A stretch of 42,377 nucleotides of DNA from an uncultured Anaerotignum sp. (lineage in GTDB: Bacteria > Bacillota > Clostridia > Lachnospirales > Anaerotignaceae): positions 1 through 42,377 of the forward strand of contig NZ_CAKQVD010000012.1 of the NCBI RefSeq assembly GCF_934277605.1, read 5' to 3'. Made by a program: the position numbers and the translations under genes. Below the pieces are notes generated by a model, which was given only the letters and a program-made list of their open reading frames with translations, ran no database searches and was not told the origin of the DNA. Positions 9,001-16,693 of this stretch are shown here, in pieces. Numbering within the stretch: position 1 is the stretch's first letter; each line of letters begins with the position of its first letter.

Positions 9001-9195
9001 GCACCGAAACGCTTCCGCTTCCTTTTGGGCGCAGTATTCGGCGGCTTTGCGGGGCTTTTGCTGCAAGGGCTGACGGATCATCTTTGGTTTGATTACCGCA
9101 TTGTGCTGTTCTTCTGGTGCTTCCTTGGCATTGGCATGGCAACGGTGCGTGTGGCAGAAAAGAAGGGCGAAAGAGAAACGGAGGAAACAAAATGA
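6049..9195 (+). CDS. MurJ lipid flippase fused to O-antigen ligase/polymerase domain
   Basis: This single 1048-residue frame joins two multi-span membrane proteins. Residues 1 to about 525 are MurJ/MviN (MOP superfamily): the start GKILGMVREQLLAANYG and FASAISASFIPVF match MurJ helices that bind and flip lipid-linked precursors. A very basic linker follows (PRKKKRRR, about 532-539). Residues 541-1048 are an O-antigen ligase/Wzy-type domain with FSNPN (799-803), TGSRGA (846-851) and HAHN (947-950), the conserved landmarks of that family. Normal MurJ is about 510-550 residues, so this is a true in-frame addition. An internal ATG at 7669 with GGAG 10 nt upstream could also yield the ligase part separately. 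Its stop codon overlaps the next start (ATGA). Whether the flippase domain serves peptidoglycan lipid II or the neighbouring polysaccharide is unknown. Confidence 0.88.
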   Translation: MSEKGNQAVKTVSFMMLITLLGKILGMVREQLLAANYGTDMQAAAFLLASRIPRTFFDVIFASAISASFIPVFVEYLQKKGREEAFALANRFITMISTVTILMMLLGMVFAKPLTLLIAPGYDVDTVTLCVGLLRMLFPTMLFTAVAFSFVGILQSLDEFNVPAALSVVSNGVLIVYYIFFNEKFGILGLTVAFLVGWAMQAIIQLPSLWRKGYFYRPDFHFKDAGLKKIGKLMLPVMVSTWIQPINFMVNTRFASQLAEGNLKSGELGVSALEYANNLYTIIVGVFVLAIANMVFPKFSRMTENKKEFGLAVRGTLKAMLFLLIPMTVGLMALAQPVVTLIYQRGAFDETAAQLTASALFFFAVGMVGYGVQNILSRAFYANQDGKTPFYSGLVSIVINALLCWLLLKPMGIGGLALSAAVSSTAAAAVLLIPAVKQYPDILDKHLLLQLGRMLVAAAGMLVLVWGSREILLPMLSGRVLGQILLLCICGGIGLVSYMLFARLLKIEEGAFVFDTLKRFLKRESGGVTPRKKKRRRTDAMTEKISYIIEDSFCFRLLAAICRLLRSVWMNSIAYSIYAAFCRGLKRAFTQSAILNFLRANWDKYLHTQHGILPRFWRNLVHWSGMAVRRKSNGLAVAMGESFFFRVFNQNFLVLCLAGIAAAIPIFPTMLLAVLVLGTFVLYFIQLFLGRVKMQRTSMVSVLLGCFGVCILYAGMTSYAFPSALLAMSLFLILMAVFFVAKDVIDTEEKLNFVLWVLITMGALVALYAVYQYIVGVEMDAAWVDAESFDIKTRAYATFSNPNVLGEYLILVGSLTAGMLWKMKNWCGRLYYAGCFGVICLGLVATGSRGAMLGLMFSAGLFVLLSEKRLIPLGVVLLLLMPFLLPASLWARIASSVTMSDSSSLYRVSIYAAAMDIIRHYWVTGIGLGAFNQIYPLFSFEAANAYHAHNLFLQEFIELGIVGFIVMVLLFLFFFQRLYSAMRTAPKRFRFLLGAVFGGFAGLLLQGLTDHLWFDYRIVLFFWCFLGIGMATVRVAEKKGERETEETK

Positions 9196-10304
9196 TGCAA
9201 AAAAGAATGAAAATCCTCCATGTTTTGACAGATAGAAATATCGGCGGCGCAGGGCGTTGGCTACTCTATTATTTGAAATATCACAACAGAGAACGCTTTG
9301 CGGTGCAGGTGGCTTTGCCGCAGGATAGCCTTCTGGTTGCGGCGGTGCGGGAATTGGATGTGCCTGTGATTGCGATGGAGGAATTGGAGGATAAATCCTT
9401 CGATAAAAAAGCACTGAAGGCACTGACAAGAATGCTTCGTGCGGAGCAGCCCGATATTGTGCATACCCATGCAAGCATGACGGCACGCATAGCGGCAAGA
9501 AGGGCAAAGGTGCCTTATATCATCAATACAAAGCACTGCATGGAGGGTGCGCCCGGCAGTTTGCCGAAGAAAATTCTCCGCAGAGAAATCAATGCAGTGT
9601 TCAGTGATAAAATCATTGCGGTCAGCAAGGCGGTGCGCAGAAGCATGATTGCAGGCGGCACAAAGCCGAAGGAAATCGCAGTCATTTATAACGGGATTGA
9701 GCGGATTCCCATTCCGACGGCAGAGGAAAAGGCGGCACTGCTTTCCTCCTTTGGCGGCAAGGCGGGCGAAAGGGCTGTCGGCATGGTGGCTCGTCTGGAG
9801 GAAGTGAAGGACCATGAAACCTTCCTGAAGGGTGCGAAAAGGGTTCTGGAAAAGCGGCAGGATGTGCGGTTTTATATCATTGGCGACGGCAGCTTACGCA
9901 AGGAGCTGGAATGCAGAGCGGCAGAGCTGGGAATCAGTGAGAATGTAACCTTCACAGGCTTTTTGAAGGATGTGGAAAGAATCGAGGCGGCACTGGATGT
10001 TGCAGTGATTACCTCTAAGGCGGAGGCGCTGTGCCTTTCCATTTTGGAGAGCATGATTGCGGGGATTCCGGCAGTCGGGACAGACAGCGGCGGCGTGGCG
10101 GAGGTCATTCGTCATGGCGAAAACGGCTTTTTGGTTCCCGTCGGGGACAGTGATGCCTTGGCGGAGCGTCTGGAGGAGCTGCTGTGTGAGGATGCAAAAC
10201 GCAGTGCCTTTGGCGCACAGGCGAAGAAGGATGCCGAAGCAACCTTTTTGGCAGAGCAAATGACAAGAAAAATCGAAAAACTCTATCTGGAGGCAGGAAA
10301 ATGA
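9192..10304 (+). CDS. GT4-family glycosyltransferase
   Basis: This 370-residue GT-B enzyme probably adds a sugar from a nucleotide donor to a lipid-linked acceptor at the inner membrane face. N-terminal landmarks are KILHVLTDRNIGGAGRW and PDIVHTHASMTARIAAR. The C-terminal donor-binding half has GMVARLEEVKDHETFL, FYIIGDGSLRKELE, VTFTGF and the E-x7-E region SKAEALCLSILESM followed by GIPAVGTDSGGVAEVI. The start ATG at 9192 overlaps the stop codon of the upstream gene, and GGAGG sits about 8 nt upstream, so the two are translationally coupled. Sugar and linkage cannot be predicted. Confidence 0.9.
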   Translation: MMQKRMKILHVLTDRNIGGAGRWLLYYLKYHNRERFAVQVALPQDSLLVAAVRELDVPVIAMEELEDKSFDKKALKALTRMLRAEQPDIVHTHASMTARIAARRAKVPYIINTKHCMEGAPGSLPKKILRREINAVFSDKIIAVSKAVRRSMIAGGTKPKEIAVIYNGIERIPIPTAEEKAALLSSFGGKAGERAVGMVARLEEVKDHETFLKGAKRVLEKRQDVRFYIIGDGSLRKELECRAAELGISENVTFTGFLKDVERIEAALDVAVITSKAEALCLSILESMIAGIPAVGTDSGGVAEVIRHGENGFLVPVGDSDALAERLEELLCEDAKRSAFGAQAKKDAEATFLAEQMTRKIEKLYLEAGK

Positions 10305-10789
10305 AAAGTAAGAAAGTATTCGGTATTTTCAATATCGTGGATATTCTGTTGATACTTATTGTCATTGTGGGCGGTATCGTGGGCGCAAAAATGCTTTTGG
10401 GCAGCAGGGGCGGCGCAGATACCACAGCAAAGACAAAAACCTATTCCTATGTGGTGATGGGCGAGGAGGTTGTCGCTGAAACGGCAAACTTTCCCGTTGT
10501 GGGCGGCAATGCCTATGAAAGCTCCACAACAACCTATCTGGGCGTGGTTAAGGACGTAAAGACCGAGCCTTTTACGGAAACAATTTTCAACCGTGCCGCA
10601 GGCAAATATGAAAAGGCGGCTGTGGATGGATACAGCAATATTTATCTGACCATTGAAGGAAACGGCACCGAAACGGAAAAGGATATTACCGTGGAGGGAA
10701 CCACCGTAAAGGTTGGGATGGAGCTGAATGTCAAGGGCAAGGGCTATGCGTTCAAGGGCATTGTTGTAGAAGTAAGGGATGGTGAGTGA
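10301..10789 (+). CDS. DUF4330-like single-span membrane protein (copy 1)
   Basis: This 162-residue protein has one N-terminal transmembrane helix (about 11-32, after FNIVDILLILIVIV) and a predicted extracytoplasmic domain of about 125 residues. The FNIVD-hydrophobic start and a body with YLGVVKDVKTEPF suggest the DUF4330 family, which is known only as a domain of unknown function often seen near envelope-sugar genes. Its ATG overlaps the stop codon of the upstream glycosyltransferase. The next gene is a diverged paralogue. A role as accessory subunit of the polysaccharide machinery is inferred from context only. Confidence 0.75.
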   Translation: MKSKKVFGIFNIVDILLILIVIVGGIVGAKMLLGSRGGADTTAKTKTYSYVVMGEEVVAETANFPVVGGNAYESSTTTYLGVVKDVKTEPFTETIFNRAAGKYEKAAVDGYSNIYLTIEGNGTETEKDITVEGTTVKVGMELNVKGKGYAFKGIVVEVRDGE

Positions 10790-10790
10790 T

Positions 10791-11267
10791 ATGAAAAAGA
10801 GAAAACCGAACATCGTGGATATCCTCATTATCGCAGTGGTGCTTTTGCTCTGTGCGGGGGCTGCGTTTAAATTCGGCGTGGTCAATCAGAAGGAAGCCGC
10901 AGGGGTGGAGGATTCCGAGCAGCAGAGAACCTATACGGCATTGATTGATGAGGTGCGCTTGGCAACGGTCAACGCACTGCACAAGGGGGATAAAATCTTT
11001 GATGAAAAAACGGGCATTTGCATTGGCACGATTACCGATGTGAAGCAGAAGCCCTTTCTGAAAAGGGTATTCCTCAATGACGGCAAGCAGCAGTCTGTGG
11101 AATATCCCGATTATTACACCGTAACATTGACGATTGAAGGCCCTGTGGTTGAAAAGGAAGAGGGCTATTTCGTGGATGGGGTTGTGGAAATGAAGGCAAA
11201 TTCCGAAATGAATGTGGCGACAAAATATGCGAAACCCGTTATGAAAATCACAAGCATCAGCAAATAA
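10791..11267 (+). CDS. DUF4330-like single-span membrane protein (copy 2)
   Basis: This 158-residue protein has the same plan as its upstream neighbour: KPNIVDILIIAVVLLLC as a single N-terminal helix, then an outside domain containing ICIGTITDVKQKPFLKRVF, which lines up with YLGVVKDVKTEPFTETIF of copy 1. The ATG at 10791 is chosen over one at 10779 because GGTGAG lies just before it and the helix starts closer to the N-terminus. It begins 1 nt after the previous stop codon. Tandem duplication and divergence is the simple reading; a heterodimer is possible. Function unknown. Confidence 0.75.
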   Translation: MKKRKPNIVDILIIAVVLLLCAGAAFKFGVVNQKEAAGVEDSEQQRTYTALIDEVRLATVNALHKGDKIFDEKTGICIGTITDVKQKPFLKRVFLNDGKQQSVEYPDYYTVTLTIEGPVVEKEEGYFVDGVVEMKANSEMNVATKYAKPVMKITSISK

Positions 11268-11281
11268 GTGGGGGTTAGGAT

Positions 11282-13525
11282 ATGAAAAAGTATAAAATTC
11301 TGATGGCTCTGATGGGGCTTGAAATCGGCGGAGCGGAAACACATGTGGTGGAGCTTTCCAAGGAATTGAAAAAGCAGGGCTATGATATCGTTGTTGCATC
11401 CAACGGCGGTGTATATGAAAAGGAATTGGAGGAGGCGGGGATTCGCCATTATCATGTGCCTCTGAACCAGAGAAATGTGCTGAAAATGGCACATTCCTAT
11501 TTCCTTTTGAAAAGAATCATTAAAAAAGAAAGGGTGGATATTGTCCATTCTCATGCCCGCATCCCCAGCTTTGTCTGCGGTCTGCTGAAGAAAAGAATGA
11601 AGGACAGCTTTACCTTTGTGACCTCTGCCCATTGGGTATTTTATACGGGGATGGGGCTGAAATATATCTCTGACTGGGGGCAAAAGGTGATTGCGGTCAG
11701 CGATGATATCCGTGAATATTTGATGGAAAACTACAAGGTGCGCTATGAGGATATTTTTGTGACCATCAACGGTATTGATACCGAAAAATTCTCTCCCGAT
11801 ACAGACGGTGCAAGGGTGCGGGCGGAGTTTGGCTTGCATCAGGGCGAGCCGACCTTGGTTTATGTCAGCCGCATGGATGAAAGCCGTGCCTTAGTGGCAA
11901 GACAGCTGATTGCGATTGCACCGAGGCTGGCGCAGGCAATCCCCGATTTGCGTATGCTGATTGTCGGCGGCGGCGATGTGTATGACGAGCTTCTGGCGGA
12001 ATCCAAAAGAGTGAATGTGCAAATCGGCAGAGAGTGCATCACAATGACGGGCGGCAGAACCGATATCAATGAATTGGTTGCGGTTGCGGATGTTTTTGTG
12101 GGGGTAAGCCGTGCGGCGCTGGAGGCAATGGCGGCGGAAAAGCCTGTGATTGTTGCCGGCAACGAGGGCTATATCGGGCTGTTTGGCAAGGATAAGCTTG
12201 AGACTGCACAGGAAAACAACTTCTGCTGCCGTGGCTGCGTGCTTTCCGATGAGGAGCTGCTTTATCGGGATGTGACACATGCCTTCAATGGCTTGACAGA
12301 GGATGAGCGGCGGAAAATGGGCGCTTATGGCAGAGAGGTTATCTTCCGATATTATTCCGTAACGAAAATGGCAGGCGACTGCGTTTGTGCCTATAATGCG
12401 GCATGGAAGGAAAGCCACGAAAGACAATATAATGTTGTGATGAGCGGCTATTACGGCTTTAACAACACGGGCGACGAGGCCATCATGCTTTCCATGCACA
12501 AGAATATTCAGGAGATGGGCGAAAATTATCATATTACCGTTTTATCCAACAAGCCGAAGGAAACAAAGGAAAAATACGGCATTGAGGCGGTTTATCGCTT
12601 TGGCTTTTTGGATGTGTTCCGTGCCATTCGCAACTGTGATGTGCTGCTTTCGGGCGGCGGCTCTCTGTTGCAGGACAGCACCTCTACCCGCTCCCTGATG
12701 TATTACCTTTCCATTACGGCGGCGGCAAAGCTGATGCGCAAGAAGGTGATGCTTTATGCCAACGGCATTGGGCCTGTTTCCGGCAAGCGCAACCGCAGAT
12801 TAGTGAAGCAGGTGGTAAACAAAGCGGATTTGATTACACTGCGGGAGGAAAACTCCTATGAGGAGCTGCTTTCCATGGGCGTGAACCCGAAGAAGTGCTT
12901 TGTGACAGCCGATCCGGTTTTTACCATGGACGGTGCAAGCGAGGAAAGAACGCTGGAAATTTTGCGGGAGGAGGGTATCCCGAGGAATCGTCCGATGGTG
13001 GTCGTTTCTGTCCGAAATTGGAAGGATATGGACAGATTTATCGGACAGTTTGCGGAATTATGTGACACGATTGTGGAAAAATATGAGCGAAATATCGTGT
13101 TTTTGAGCATGCAGATGCCACATGATGTAACGGTCAGCGAAAAGGTACGCAAAAAAATGAAGCAGGAGGCGTATATTTTAAAAAGCTGCTATTCGCCCTA
13201 CGAGGTGATGGGAATTATTTCTCAGGCGGACTTCATTTTGAGCATGCGTCTGCATACCTTAATTTTTGCCGCAAGACAGAGGGTGCCTCTCATTGGATTT
13301 ATTTATGATCCCAAGATTGAATATTATCTGGAGAAGCTGGACATGCCGAGCGGCGGCAAGCTGAAGGAATTTGACAGAGAGACTGCCTTAGCCTTGGTGG
13401 AGGATGTGATCAAGAATAAGGAGACTTATGTGGAGAAGCTTGCCGAAAAGGAAGTGGCGCTTGAAAAGATGGCACACAAGAATGAGAAATATCTGGAGAA
13501 GCTGCTGGAACGCAGAAAAAAATAA
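11282..13525 (+). CDS. csaB: GT4 glycosyltransferase fused to CsaB-type pyruvyl transferase
   Basis: This 747-residue protein contains two enzymes. Residues 1 to about 380 are a GT4 glycosyltransferase (LEIGGAETHVVELSKEL, VDIVHSHARIP, TINGIDTEKFSPD, YVSRMDESRALVARQ, ALEAMAAEKPVIVAG). Residues about 383-745 are a polysaccharide pyruvyl transferase of the CsaB group (VVMSGYYGFNNTGDEAI, LLSGGGSLLQDSTS near 455-468, YANGIGPVSGKRNR, SMRLHTLIFAARQRVPLIG). CsaB adds pyruvate from PEP to wall-polymer N-acetylmannosamine; SLH-domain proteins bind that ketal. A fused protein would add a sugar and pyruvylate it. Stand-alone CsaB is about 360 residues. The gene lies 14 nt after the DUF4330 pair. SLH proteins were not seen in this window. 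Confidence 0.88.
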   Translation: MKKYKILMALMGLEIGGAETHVVELSKELKKQGYDIVVASNGGVYEKELEEAGIRHYHVPLNQRNVLKMAHSYFLLKRIIKKERVDIVHSHARIPSFVCGLLKKRMKDSFTFVTSAHWVFYTGMGLKYISDWGQKVIAVSDDIREYLMENYKVRYEDIFVTINGIDTEKFSPDTDGARVRAEFGLHQGEPTLVYVSRMDESRALVARQLIAIAPRLAQAIPDLRMLIVGGGDVYDELLAESKRVNVQIGRECITMTGGRTDINELVAVADVFVGVSRAALEAMAAEKPVIVAGNEGYIGLFGKDKLETAQENNFCCRGCVLSDEELLYRDVTHAFNGLTEDERRKMGAYGREVIFRYYSVTKMAGDCVCAYNAAWKESHERQYNVVMSGYYGFNNTGDEAIMLSMHKNIQEMGENYHITVLSNKPKETKEKYGIEAVYRFGFLDVFRAIRNCDVLLSGGGSLLQDSTSTRSLMYYLSITAAAKLMRKKVMLYANGIGPVSGKRNRRLVKQVVNKADLITLREENSYEELLSMGVNPKKCFVTADPVFTMDGASEERTLEILREEGIPRNRPMVVVSVRNWKDMDRFIGQFAELCDTIVEKYERNIVFLSMQMPHDVTVSEKVRKKMKQEAYILKSCYSPYEVMGIISQADFILSMRLHTLIFAARQRVPLIGFIYDPKIEYYLEKLDMPSGGKLKEFDRETALALVEDVIKNKETYVEKLAEKEVALEKMAHKNEKYLEKLLERRKK

Positions 13526-13538
13526 GGGGGAGCGCAAT

Positions 13539-14267
13539 ATGAACAGAAAAACACACATATTAGGAGTGCCTTTTGATGCGGTAACCATGCAGGAGGCTGT
13601 GGCAAGGGCGAAGGCGCTGCTTCACGAAGGCGGGCAGCATTTCATCTGTACCCCCAACCCCGAAATTGTGATGGAGGCCGGAGCGGATGCGGAGCTGATG
13701 AGCATTTTGCAGGAGGCCGACCTGGTGGTGCCGGACGGAATCGGCGTTGTTTGGGCATCCAAATACAGCGAAATTCGCCTGCGGGAGAGAGTGGCGGGCT
13801 ATGACCTGACGCAAAACCTGATGGCAGAGCTGGCGGTAAGCGGGGAGACCTTCTACTTCTTTGGCGGTGCGCCCGGTGTTGCGGCGACGGCCGCCAGAAA
13901 AATGATGAAGAAATACCCCGGCTTGCAGGTGGTCGGTGTGCATAACGGCTACTTTGATGAAAAAGAGGAAAAGAAAATCATTCAGGATATTAAAAAGAAG
14001 GCGCCCTCCGTACTGCTGGTGGGACTGGGTGCGCCCAAGCAGGAAAAGTGGATTTATGAAAACATCCGCTTGGTTGGGGCGAAGGTGGCCATTGGCGTTG
14101 GCGGCAGCTTTGATGTGATGGCGGGAAATGTGAAGCGTGCGCCGAGGATTTTTCAGAAGCTGGGACTGGAATGGTTCCACCGCCTGATTACACAGCCGAC
14201 CAGATGGAGAAGGATGCTGCGTTTGCCGAAATTCGTCTGGGCGGTGCTGAGAAACAGAGGACACTGA
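13539..14267 (+). CDS. tagA: WecG/TagA/CpsF-family N-acetylmannosaminyl transferase
   Basis: This 242-residue GT26 enzyme probably transfers ManNAc from UDP-ManNAc to undecaprenyl-PP-GlcNAc, the linkage step for wall teichoic acid or secondary wall polymer. Landmarks are FICTPNPEIVMEAGAD, VVPDGIGVVWAS, FYFFGGAPGVA, LLVGLGAPKQEKWI, GVGGSFDVMAGNVKRAP and the C-terminal LGLEWFHRLITQPTRWRRM. The frame is open further upstream, inside the previous gene, but ATG 13539 with GGGGGAG 6 nt before it gives the normal length. Together with the CsaB domain, it points to a ManNAc-containing, pyruvylated polymer (inference). It is the last gene of the operon. Confidence 0.92.
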   Translation: MNRKTHILGVPFDAVTMQEAVARAKALLHEGGQHFICTPNPEIVMEAGADAELMSILQEADLVVPDGIGVVWASKYSEIRLRERVAGYDLTQNLMAELAVSGETFYFFGGAPGVAATAARKMMKKYPGLQVVGVHNGYFDEKEEKKIIQDIKKKAPSVLLVGLGAPKQEKWIYENIRLVGAKVAIGVGGSFDVMAGNVKRAPRIFQKLGLEWFHRLITQPTRWRRMLRLPKFVWAVLRNRGH

Positions 14268-14460
14268 GGCAAGGGGCTTTTGTGTTTTTTCAAACAAGAA
14301 AGCCATGCAGGCAAAAGCATTATTAGGAATATCGACTGAAAGAGAAAATTGTGCTTTGCGGATATCCATGCAGTTTTGGAGGCGGACAGGTGCAGACAAG
14401 TAAAAATGACAGCGCATTTTGAACGGAAAAACGAGTTTTCCGCTCGGCTTTGTTAAAATC
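14268..14460. other. gene-free stretch after tagA
   Basis: No coding frame with a ribosome binding site was found. It holds two short hairpins: GGCTTT/AAAGCC just after tagA, and CGGAAAA (14424-14430) with TTTTCCG (14436-14442). Neither has a T-tract. Together with the following terminator and leader it makes a 422-bp spacer. Confidence 0.5.
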
Positions 14461-14497
14461 AAGGGGCAGTTTCCATAAAAAACAGCCCCTTTTTTTA
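14461..14497 (+). terminator. terminator of the polysaccharide operon
   Basis: AAGGGGC (14461-14467) pairs with GCCCCTT (14485-14491), extended inward past one A/A mismatch by GTTT/AAAC. Seven T residues follow. It lies nearly 200 nt after tagA but is the first convincing terminator. Confidence 0.88.
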
Positions 14498-14565
14498 TGG
14501 AAAAATCAAGTCGAAAGAGATTTTTACTGTTTTTTTACACTTTCCTCTTTCTTTTTTTGGCATTT

Positions 14566-14574
14566 TGTTATAAA
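14566..14574 (+). promoter_or_regulatory. extended -10 promoter of the CdaR-like regulator gene
   Basis: TGT-TATAAA at 14566-14574 is an extended -10 element. No -35 box stands at the right distance; the TTTACA at 14534-14539 is 29 bp away. The leader would be about 108 nt. Confidence 0.55.
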
Positions 14575-14689
14575 ATGAGCATAGGCGAAATTGATACCTC
14601 GTTTGCAAGGGGTTTTTAGACAATTTATACAGAGAAGAAAAACGAAAGTGTTGGATTGAGAAGCAGAAAAAAGTATTGAGGTGAAGGCG

Positions 14690-15781
14690 ATGATTTCAAA
14701 TCAGATTTTGCAAAGTACCATCGACGGATTGAAGAGCATCACAAGAAAAGAGCTGAGTGTTGTGGAGAAGGAGGGCAAGGTGATTGCCACCACAGAGGAA
14801 AACATGATCGGCCGTCAGATTGATGCGGTGGAAAATTTCATCAGCTCTCCTGCGGAAAGCCAGTTGATTTTGGGCTATCAGTATTTCAAAATTTATGACA
14901 ACGGCGTTCCCGAATATGTGATTCAGGTGAAGGGGGAGGACGAATCCGGCTATCAAATCGGCAAGATTGCCGCTTTCCAGATTCAGAGCCTTTTGGTTGC
15001 TTATAAGGAAAGATATGATAAGGACAACTTTATCAAAAATCTGTTGCTGGATAATCTGCTGCTGGTGGATATTTACAGCCGTGCGAAAAAGCTGCATATC
15101 GAAAACAATGTGCATCGCATTGTTTATTTGATTGAAACCAATATCGACAAGGAAATGAATGTGGTGGAAATTGTGCGCAGCGTTTTCCCTGCAAAAACAA
15201 AGGACTTTGTGACCGCAGTGGACGAGCATAGCATTATTTTGGTGAAGGAGCTGCGGGAGAAGGAAACCGCAGATGAAATCGACCGCATTGCAAAGACCAT
15301 TGAGGAAACCTTGAATGCGGAAACCAACAGCCGTGTTTACATTTCCAGCGGTACCATTGTGAGCGATTTGAAGGACGTTTCCCGTTCCTATAAGGAAGCG
15401 AAGATGGCACTGGAGGTTGGCAAGATTTTTGAAACAGACAAATACATCGTCAATTACGAAAAGCTGGGGATTGGCCGTCTGATTTATCAGCTTCCTTTGC
15501 CCTTGTGCCGTATGTTCATCAAGGAGGTTCTGCATGGACTGACGATGGATGATTTCGATGACGAAACACTGGCAACCGTAAACAAATTCTTTGAAAACAA
15601 CCTGAACGTATCCGAGACGAGCCGTCAGCTTTATATCCACAGAAACACACTGGTTTACAGACTGGATAAGCTGCAGAAAATGACCGGCTTGGATTTGCGT
15701 AACTTTGACGATGCCATCATTTTCAAGATTACGCTGATGGTAAGCAAATATATGATTTACATGGACAAGATGGCATATTAA
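14690..15781 (+). CDS. CdaR/PucR-type transcriptional regulator
   Basis: This 363-residue protein has an N-terminal sugar-diacid-recognition-like domain (about 1-130, starting MISNQILQSTIDGLKSITRK), a central domain containing SGTIVSDLKDVSRSYKEA (about 215-240), and a C-terminal PucR-type helix-turn-helix (NVSETSRQLYIHRNTLVYRLDKL, about 308-330). Known CdaR proteins sense small carboxylates. No diacid pathway is nearby; the gene instead precedes ftsEX. The start is ATG 14690, with GAGGTG upstream; a GTG at 14681 overlaps that site and is less likely. The effector and targets are unknown. Confidence 0.85.
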   Translation: MISNQILQSTIDGLKSITRKELSVVEKEGKVIATTEENMIGRQIDAVENFISSPAESQLILGYQYFKIYDNGVPEYVIQVKGEDESGYQIGKIAAFQIQSLLVAYKERYDKDNFIKNLLLDNLLLVDIYSRAKKLHIENNVHRIVYLIETNIDKEMNVVEIVRSVFPAKTKDFVTAVDEHSIILVKELREKETADEIDRIAKTIEETLNAETNSRVYISSGTIVSDLKDVSRSYKEAKMALEVGKIFETDKYIVNYEKLGIGRLIYQLPLPLCRMFIKEVLHGLTMDDFDDETLATVNKFFENNLNVSETSRQLYIHRNTLVYRLDKLQKMTGLDLRNFDDAIIFKITLMVSKYMIYMDKMAY

Positions 15782-15892
15782 GCGGATTTTTGACGAGCAA
15801 AGAGGGGGCAGGATTTCCTGTCCCTTTTTCTGTGGAAGGGAAAAAATAAGAGAATTTTAAGAAAATCGGCTATTTTACCAATGGTATTCCTC

Positions 15893-15921
15893 TTGTTCCC
15901 GTTTTTTATTTATGGTATAAT
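15893..15921 (+). promoter_or_regulatory. ftsEX promoter
   Basis: TTGTTC (15893-15898), a 17-bp spacer and TATAAT (15916-15921) with a TGG extension. The leader before ftsE is about 80 nt. Confidence 0.85.
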
Positions 15922-16006
15922 CAAGTACTGTATAAAGACGAAAAAAGGAAAAATACGTCGAAGAATTTTCACATGAAAAACTTTTTCAGAAAGAGGGAGA
16001 TACGTT

Positions 16007-16693
16007 ATGATACACATGAATAACGTAACAAAGGTATATCCCAACGGTTCGACGGGCGTGGAAAATATCAACCTGCACATCAACAAGGGCGAATTTGTTT
16101 TCATTGTTGGCTCGAGCGGTTCCGGTAAATCCACACTGATGAAGCTGCTGCTGAAGGAGCTTGATCCGACCGATGGAGAAATCATCATCAACAAGGTGAA
16201 AACAAATGAATTGAACAGAAGGCAGATTCCTTATCTGCGCCGTAATCTTGGGGTGGTTTTTCAGGACTTCCGCCTGCTGCCCAACAAGACGGTATATGAA
16301 AATGTTGCCTTTGCGATGCGTGTTATCGAGGCACCCGGACGGATTATCCGCAGAAACGTGCCTGCCGTGCTTTCCTTGGTGGGCTTGGGGCAGAAGGGCA
16401 GAAGCTATCCCAACCAGCTTTCCGGCGGGGAGCAGCAGAGAACGGCCCTGGCAAGAGCCATTGCCAACAACCCCCCGATTTTGATTTGCGACGAGCCGAC
16501 GGGGAATCTGGATCCCGAAACAGCGTATGGGATTATGAAGCTTTTGGATGATATCAATAAGCGAGGCACCACTATCGTTATGGCAACACACGCAAGAGAT
16601 ATTGTGGATGCCATGCAAAAGCGTGTGGTTACGCTGAAGAACGGTCACATTGTGAGAGATATTGAAAAGGGTGGTTATAGCGATGAAGCCTAG
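16007..16693 (+). CDS. ftsE: cell-division ABC ATPase FtsE
   Basis: This 228-residue ATPase powers the FtsEX complex, which passes a signal from the division machinery to peptidoglycan hydrolases outside the cell. Walker A is GSSGSGKST (35-43), the ABC signature LSGGEQQR (138-145), and Walker B ILICDEPTGNLD (158-169). The H-loop histidine is in MATHARDIV. Length and the start MIHMNNVTKVYPNG match FtsE. GAGGGAG precedes the ATG. Its stop lies 11 bp inside ftsX, the usual coupled arrangement. The 92-nt leader starts at its own promoter. Confidence 0.97.
   Translation: MIHMNNVTKVYPNGSTGVENINLHINKGEFVFIVGSSGSGKSTLMKLLLKELDPTDGEIIINKVKTNELNRRQIPYLRRNLGVVFQDFRLLPNKTVYENVAFAMRVIEAPGRIIRRNVPAVLSLVGLGQKGRSYPNQLSGGEQQRTALARAIANNPPILICDEPTGNLDPETAYGIMKLLDDINKRGTTIVMATHARDIVDAMQKRVVTLKNGHIVRDIEKGGYSDEA

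Noticed and set aside
13428..13538. Longer N-terminus for the tagA product overlapping the GT4-CsaB gene
   Set aside because: The extra residues do not fit the family, and a good ribosome binding site supports the start at 13539.
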